Assembly (NCBI GenBank): GCA_038496445.1
Contig: JALMLS010000612.1
Span: 310,001-374,000 of the forward strand
Length of the DNA stretch: 64,000 bases
Direction: 5' to 3'
From: Trichosphaerium sp. ATCC 40318
Taxonomy: Eukaryota; Discosea; Flabellinia; Trichosidae
In this document: piece after piece, positions 59,901-64,000 of the stretch
Numbering within the stretch: position 1 is the first letter of the stretch
Layout of the letters: every line of letters begins with the position of its first letter
Translations under genes and position numbers: made by a program
Notes under the pieces: model-generated
What the model saw: only the letters and a program-made list of their open reading frames with translations
Told to the model about the DNA's origin: nothing
Databases searched by the model: none

Positions 59901-61278
59901 GAACCAATAGCCTAGAAAACTTTATTGCTTCTTTGACTTTTTCTGACTTTCTTGTTATAAAGGAGTTGGTTCTTGCAACCTGCTGGTACAAGACGTTATA
60001 ATGACGATTTCTCTGGTATTATTGGAGATTGTATTCCAGGAGCTAGCGGCACAGAGATTGTCAGAGGTAGAACTTGTAGCCCACAATCTTGCAAAACATG
60101 CGAATGTAAGCAATGTAACTGCGAAGAGAAACAACCTGAAATCCACGACCGATGTGACTTTGATTCCTCTTGCACTGTCATCAGCGATACTCAAGGTGAG
60201 TTTTTTTTTCCTCCAACAGATTTTTTAATTTTGTTCTTTCTTTTTTCTTACTTTTTTCTTCAAAAAAGGTGATGTAACTGGAAGCTGTGTTGTTGTTACT
60301 TCAACTGGTGTAGTTAGTTCTATTACCGGTACAACTGGAAACGACTGTGTATGGCTCCAAGCAGGATCTAGTGTCGATGGTGATATCAACACTGGAGCTG
60401 GTGACGATTACGTCCTCATTGAAACCCAAGCCTACGAAAAATCAGTTTCAACTGGTACTTAATCTCTACTTTCGGTCCTTTCCTAACAAGAAAAAAATAG
60501 GTAGCGGTGACGATTTTGTTGCTGTATCAGGCAAATCCGAAGTCGGCATTAGCACAGGAAGCGGTGATGATTGTGTCATCGTTTCTGGCGGAGACGGCGG
60601 TAATGTTGATTCTGGAGATGGCGACGATTGCGTTAAAGTAACTGGCGGTAACGTCGGTGCTGTTAGTGCCGGAGATGGCAGCGATTGTGTCGCTGCATCC
60701 GCAGGATCAGCTGTTGTTAGCATCGATGCTGGTGGTACGTATTTTGATGAGTGAATGCTGTTTTTAGTTCGGATCTAATATCTCTTTTAGATGACCGTGG
60801 TGCTGATTGTATTATCGTAAACGACGCTACTGTAGGAGATGTATCAACCGGTTCCGGTTCTGACACTGTAGACATGTTCAAGGCAAGCGCCGGAAAGATC
60901 ACCGGTGGACCACAGTCTAACTGCGTATTGGTTGATCTTTCAACCGTTGGAGATATTTCCACAAACTTAGACAAAGATACAGTTAGTATTATGCACTCCA
61001 CCGCTGGCAGTGTTAGCCTAGGTGGAGGAGACGATAACTTACGTGGTCTCCAATCCACAATGGGACAATACATTGCTGGAGGTACTGGTGACGACAGCAT
61101 GGTACTCCAAGATGTTTCTACAGGTTTCTTCTTTGGTCAATCCGGCGATGATTGTATGGAAGCTCTTGAGAGCGAAGTCCGTGTTAACGCTGGTTCCGGT
61201 TCCGATACATGTGCTATCGATTCATCAGCCATTGATGTATCAGGCTGTGAAGCTTTTGGTGAAACATACAGCATGTAA
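56934..61278 (+). CDS. Large secreted protein with Pro/Thr stalk and RTX-like repeats
   Basis: About twelve exons. Signal peptide MRLLFILGALLFISAVAQ. Then several beta-rich Cys-containing modules (for example VNCNPTGGTLGDFSFSSEGG, VSVEFTCINFPSIPSPAVNV), a long Pro/Thr/Asn/Ala stalk (about 320 residues of PTNAPFPPPTxxPTNAP units), and further modules (CNPFTLAGGVFPDGAYTL). A Cys-rich knot follows (CSPQSCKTCECKQCNCEEK), then a C-terminal region of about 300 residues of Gly/Asp repeats: TGAGDDYV, TGSGDDFV, TGSGDDCV, SGDGDDCV, GGGDDNL, GGTGDDSM, GSGSDTC. These resemble the calcium-binding RTX nonapeptide (GGxGxDxUx). The stalk is probably O-glycosylated. No membrane segment or GPI signal is visible at the C-terminus (ends GETYSM). 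It is likely a cell-surface, wall or matrix protein; the role is inferred. Confidence 0.78.
58300..59265 (+). repeat. Tandem repeat encoding PTNAP/PFPPPT stalk
   Basis: Imperfect tandem array of Pro/Thr/Asn/Ala codons with a core unit of about 36 bp (encoding PTNAPFPPPT plus two residues) arranged in higher-order blocks of about 114 bp. Two blocks around 58661-58770 and 58773-58884 are nearly identical in sequence, which points to recent slippage or unequal exchange. All units keep the reading frame. Confidence 0.85.
60400..61215 (+). repeat. RTX-like Gly/Asp repeat-coding region
   Basis: Repeated GGNGATGGCGACGATTG-like units encode G-[SD]-G-[DS]-D-x-V steps spaced about 17-19 residues apart, interrupted by introns (for example at 60460-60500 and 60735-60790). 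The spacing is longer than the 9-residue step of classical RTX arrays, so each unit probably makes a full beta-roll or beta-helix turn. Confidence 0.65.
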
Positions 61279-61731
61279 ACTCGAGGACACTTTGGATGAT
61301 TTTTGAATTACTTCAAAGTTTTTTGAGAAAAAAATCCATAATCCTGAAACATATTTTCACCGTAAACCCCTAATTAATAGTATTATTGAGTAAATTTTAT
61401 AAATAAACACTCACACTTCAACTTGTTTTTCGTGAATATACCTTTATTGTAGTACGTCTTGAAGCTTAGGAGATTTGCAAAAGGAAACATGCTAGTGGTT
61501 AAAGTAGTACTTTTGATATGTTGCTCAGTCTAAAGTTGCGTAGAAGCTAGTACAGGCTACACTAAAAGTTTGAAATAATTAGTGTTGGGATGTGGATAAT
61601 CTACTAACGACGAGGAAATCATCACACTCAAGGTATTTTTTTCAAACTAAAATCATAGTTTTAAGAAGGCGGCCAGAAATAAAAAAAAATTCAAAAGCGT
61701 GGACTATTAATCCACGGTACATTTATTATAC
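61279..61731. other. Intergenic, nothing recognised
   Basis: Spacer between the convergent 3' ends of the large secreted protein gene (+) and the small Cys-rich gene (-). No coding exon supported. Confidence 0.4.
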
Positions 61732-62605
61732 TCATAGTTCCTTGTAGCCTGAGTACAATATAGAAGAGTCTTTACACCCAACACAGAAACCTGTTTGTTC
61801 GCGGCTCTCAAACCTGCTAAACTCGCATTGCGTAGTTCGCCCAACCTCACATTTGTAAGTTGTGTACATATCACCATTGAATCGTTTAATGTACTTCCAT
61901 TCTGGACTGTAAACTCTAACCTTAGTCGTTGCGAAACCAATTTCCAATCCATTATAGTTGCACAATGCAACGTTCTTAGGATAAGTAATTGCTGTGTCAG
62001 CATGGCAGTTACTGACAAAAACAGATTGTAATTCCGATGTTCTGGTGAAAAACCTAGTACTTTATATTAGCTCTTTACACGTGGGTACTATAAACAAAAC
62101 GGACAAAGAACTTACCAGTTTGCATCTATTGGTATCAAATCATTAAGGTATCTTGGACAGTCAGTAGATCCTGACCATTTGACAGGGTGAATGTTATCAG
62201 AATTGGCAGTTGCTACAAAATGACATTGTTTAACATTTCCATCACAAGTCTTTTGGTTGCCTGAAGAAATCCACCTTTTGTTTTCGCTAAAATCAACTGA
62301 CTGCACTTTCGCAGCAATACTGAATCCCTTAATACCCGAATTCTTGATGCTACGGCGATAGTGGCAAACTAGGAGGTCGTTTGAAGGTGCCTCCACCTAG
62401 TGAGATTGTTATTATGATATACTCGTCAAAGATCTGTGCGTACCCGGTATAGCCTTGGCATATTGCCGTTTACGAAGTGACCGCTATCTTCTATCACTTT
62501 CTTTATTTCGCCGCTTTTGAGACACTTTGTAATAGTAGCAAGGCGTCCATTTGCAAGAGAACATAGGACAATAAGCGTGGTAACACATAGTACATTGATT
62601 TTCAT
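61732..62605 (-). CDS. Small secreted Cys-rich protein, unknown
   Basis: Three exons, about 250 residues. The N-terminus MKINVLCVTTLIVLCSLANG is a signal peptide. The mature part has paired cysteines: TITKCLKSG, LLVCHYRRSIKNSGIK, NQKTCDGNVKQCHFVATA, SGSTDCPRYLNDL, SNCHADTAITYP, VALCNYNGLEIGF, TTYKCEVGRTTQCEFS, and GFCVGCKD. It looks like two similar halves, each with a C-H/N-Y-x-G motif (VCHYRRSIKNSGIKGFSIAA and LCNYNGLEIGFATTKVRVYS). It is probably an extracellular disulphide-rich protein. No family recognised. Confidence 0.6.
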
Positions 62606-63541
62606 TTGCAACGTTGTTGTTTTGGTTTGCGTTGAGTGAACTTAAGTCTAGCTTCCCAAAAAGAAATTGTTTCTTCTTGAAAAAGTTGTTAAAACGAGTT
62701 CAATGAATAAATCTTACTAGGCAAGTTTTTTGTAAACTGCGATACTCGTAGTGTTATCATTATGGTTTAGAAAAAACATTGATTGACGTCACAAGATCGT
62801 AACTAATTGATTCTCTGAATATGGTTTTATTAATATGTTTACTACAGTTTGCAACCTGTATTAAGGTTATACTAGTGTAAAGAGTCATAGTTTTTGGCCT
62901 CTGGGGGTTTTCATCAAACTGACAATGCGTGAGGTATTCCAACTGTTGAATCAAATCAATTTCAGTACTGGAAAAGGACAACGTGTTGTTTTTGATACAA
63001 ACAACTGGCAAAAATGTACACGTACGCTAAATAGATTGGGTCTTTCGAAAGCATCTATCATAGTTTGCACACTTTATCGTAGGAGAGACAAAGTAAATAG
63101 CCTCCATGGAAAGCGGTAAACATTTCCTTTCAAGATGCTTGAAAACTAAAACCATAGACTGTCAGGTGCATCAACCTCGTATTCGGTTTGATTCGCTGTA
63201 GCTAGCACTATTTTTATTCAGACATTTATTCTAGGTTCGAATCCCAGCGAGGGAGAATGCCCTCGGCTTGTCTTGTAGCACTTTGAATTATATACCCAAA
63301 TCTTTTTTCCATTTTTTATTGAGTACCAAACATTTGGTTGTGGCTAGTAAACAAAAATATAGTACTGATTGAGTTGAATACCTACAAACTACACAGTGGT
63401 TGAGAATCTCTTACTGTTTTTACTATCTTTGTTTATTACAAATAAATGTAATTGGCAGCTATGTACCAATTCAACAACTGACTTTTTACCAGTTGGATAA
63501 ATCCCTTTACCTTGCATACACATTACAAAGTTTTATAAATG
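62606..63541. other. Intergenic, possible tRNA remnant
   Basis: About 900 bases between the Cys-rich gene and ALG2 (both minus). No supported coding exon; a short plus frame around 62925-63119 starts with ATG but has no other support. A B-box-like element is described separately. Confidence 0.35.
63173..63254 (+). tRNA. Possible degenerate tRNA / B-box element
   Basis: GGTTCGAATCC at 63234-63244 is an exact match to the RNA polymerase III B-box and T-loop consensus. It sits in a T-arm in which four of five stem pairs form (CTAGG with CCCAG). The 3' CGAGG can pair with CCTCG at 63175-63179 to make part of an acceptor stem. A canonical A-box/D-arm and anticodon stem are not visible, so this is at best a decayed tRNA or tRNA-derived element. 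Confidence 0.2.
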
Positions 63542-64000
63542 TTAAGCTTTCTTTGGTTTATTATTGCTCACAAGATCCACAAGGAACTTGCTCAAGTTTC
63601 TACCAAGAGCAGCAGATGAAAATCTAGATTCTACACGCTTTCTGGCATTATTTCCCATAGTGCGAGAAAGTTCAGGTTCATTGTAAATACGAAGCATAGC
63701 TTCAAAAAAAGAATCATCTTTTGGTTCACATAAAAATCCAGTTTCTCCATCTACGACTGTCTCAAGGGGACCACCACTATTACAAGCCATTACTGGTTTA
63801 TAAGCAGCACCAGCTTCTATAGGTACAATACCAAAGTGCTCATTTGTTGGTGTATAAAGCTAACAAAAGTTAAAACGTGTTTCCACAGGTGGTGTTTTAG
63901 GTGGCGGCTTTTCTGAACAAATTGCTGATCAATTATGACGTACTACAACATGAGTTTGTGCTAAAAGTCTATTCTTATCATCCTCAGGTACATTTGGCAT
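63542..64000 (-). CDS. ALG2: ALG2 alpha-1,3/1,6-mannosyltransferase (3' part)
   Basis: C-terminal part of a GT4-type glycosyltransferase that runs off the window end, so the N-terminal two thirds are missing. Seen: MPNVPEDDKNRLLAQTHVVV, an 85-base GTACGT intron, then LYTPTNEHFGIVPIEAGAAY, KPVMACNSGGPLETVVDGET, and GFLCEPKDDSFFEAMLRIYN. It ends SKFLVDLVSNNKPKKA. The EHFGIVPIEA segment is the GT4 EX7E nucleotide-sugar binding motif, and the text matches ALG2 closely. ALG2 adds the second and third mannose to the dolichol-linked N-glycan precursor at the cytosolic face of the ER. Confidence 0.88.

Overview
The window is nuclear DNA from a unicellular eukaryote. It is AT-rich and densely packed with genes on both strands. 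Almost every gene is cut by many short introns, roughly 30-130 bases long, that end in AG. The intron 5' ends are unusual: most of those I could place read GTACG(T/C) rather than GTAAGT. I see no operons, CRISPR arrays, insertion sequences or rRNA. I cannot assign the lineage. A cAMP-receptor-like 7TM receptor, a homeobox gene, a Ras GTPase and a RasGAP suggest a phagotrophic protist. The diaminopimelate epimerase and the Pro/Thr/Asn/Ala repeat protein are more typical of stramenopile-like genomes. Coordinates below are whole-gene spans from start to stop codon; introns were placed by eye.

Layout. 1-11.8 kb: a Wntless/TMEM181-like 7TM protein (-), RAD54 (-), a coiled-coil LIM protein (+), a PX-domain protein (+) and an F-box protein (+). 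12.7-21.9 kb, all minus strand: a secreted sialate O-acetylesterase, a beta-adaptin and DMAP1/SWC4. 22-31.8 kb: intronless diaminopimelate epimerase (+), an F-box protein (-), a 7TM receptor (+), an unknown coiled-coil protein (-), an intronless YwqK/MORN-variant repeat protein (+), an N-formylglutamate-amidohydrolase-like secreted protein (-) and a tandem ubiquitin-like protein (-). 32-41 kb: a small membrane protein, a tiny basic protein and a HAD hydrolase (all +), a DHHC palmitoyltransferase (-), PIG-C (-), a homeobox protein (-) and a Ras-like GTPase (+). 41-52.6 kb: ribosomal protein uL30/RPL7 (-), an acidic protein with a duplicated unknown domain (+), a second DHHC enzyme (+), a secreted protein with two phage-tail-tube-like domains (-), an F-box/armadillo protein (-), a low-complexity protein (-) and mitochondrial ribosomal protein mS34 (-). 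52.8-64 kb: a RasGAP (+), a large secreted protein with a Pro/Thr repeat stalk and RTX-like repeats (+), a small secreted Cys-rich protein (-) and the 3' part of ALG2 (-, cut by the window end).

The genes are mostly unrelated housekeeping functions: repair (RAD54), chromatin (DMAP1), vesicle coats (beta-adaptin), GPI and N-glycan synthesis (PIG-C, ALG2), palmitoylation (two DHHC enzymes), translation (RPL7, mS34) and Ras signalling. The unusual material is the secreted and surface set (tail-tube-like protein, repeat-stalk/RTX-like protein, sialate esterase, Cys-rich proteins) and two intronless genes in an intron-rich neighbourhood (the epimerase and the YwqK-repeat gene), which are candidates for horizontal transfer.

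The best candidate for something undescribed is the secreted two-domain protein at 46039-47240, which resembles the T4 gp19 tail-tube family of contractile phage and injection systems. This rests on recalled family patterns, not on a database search.
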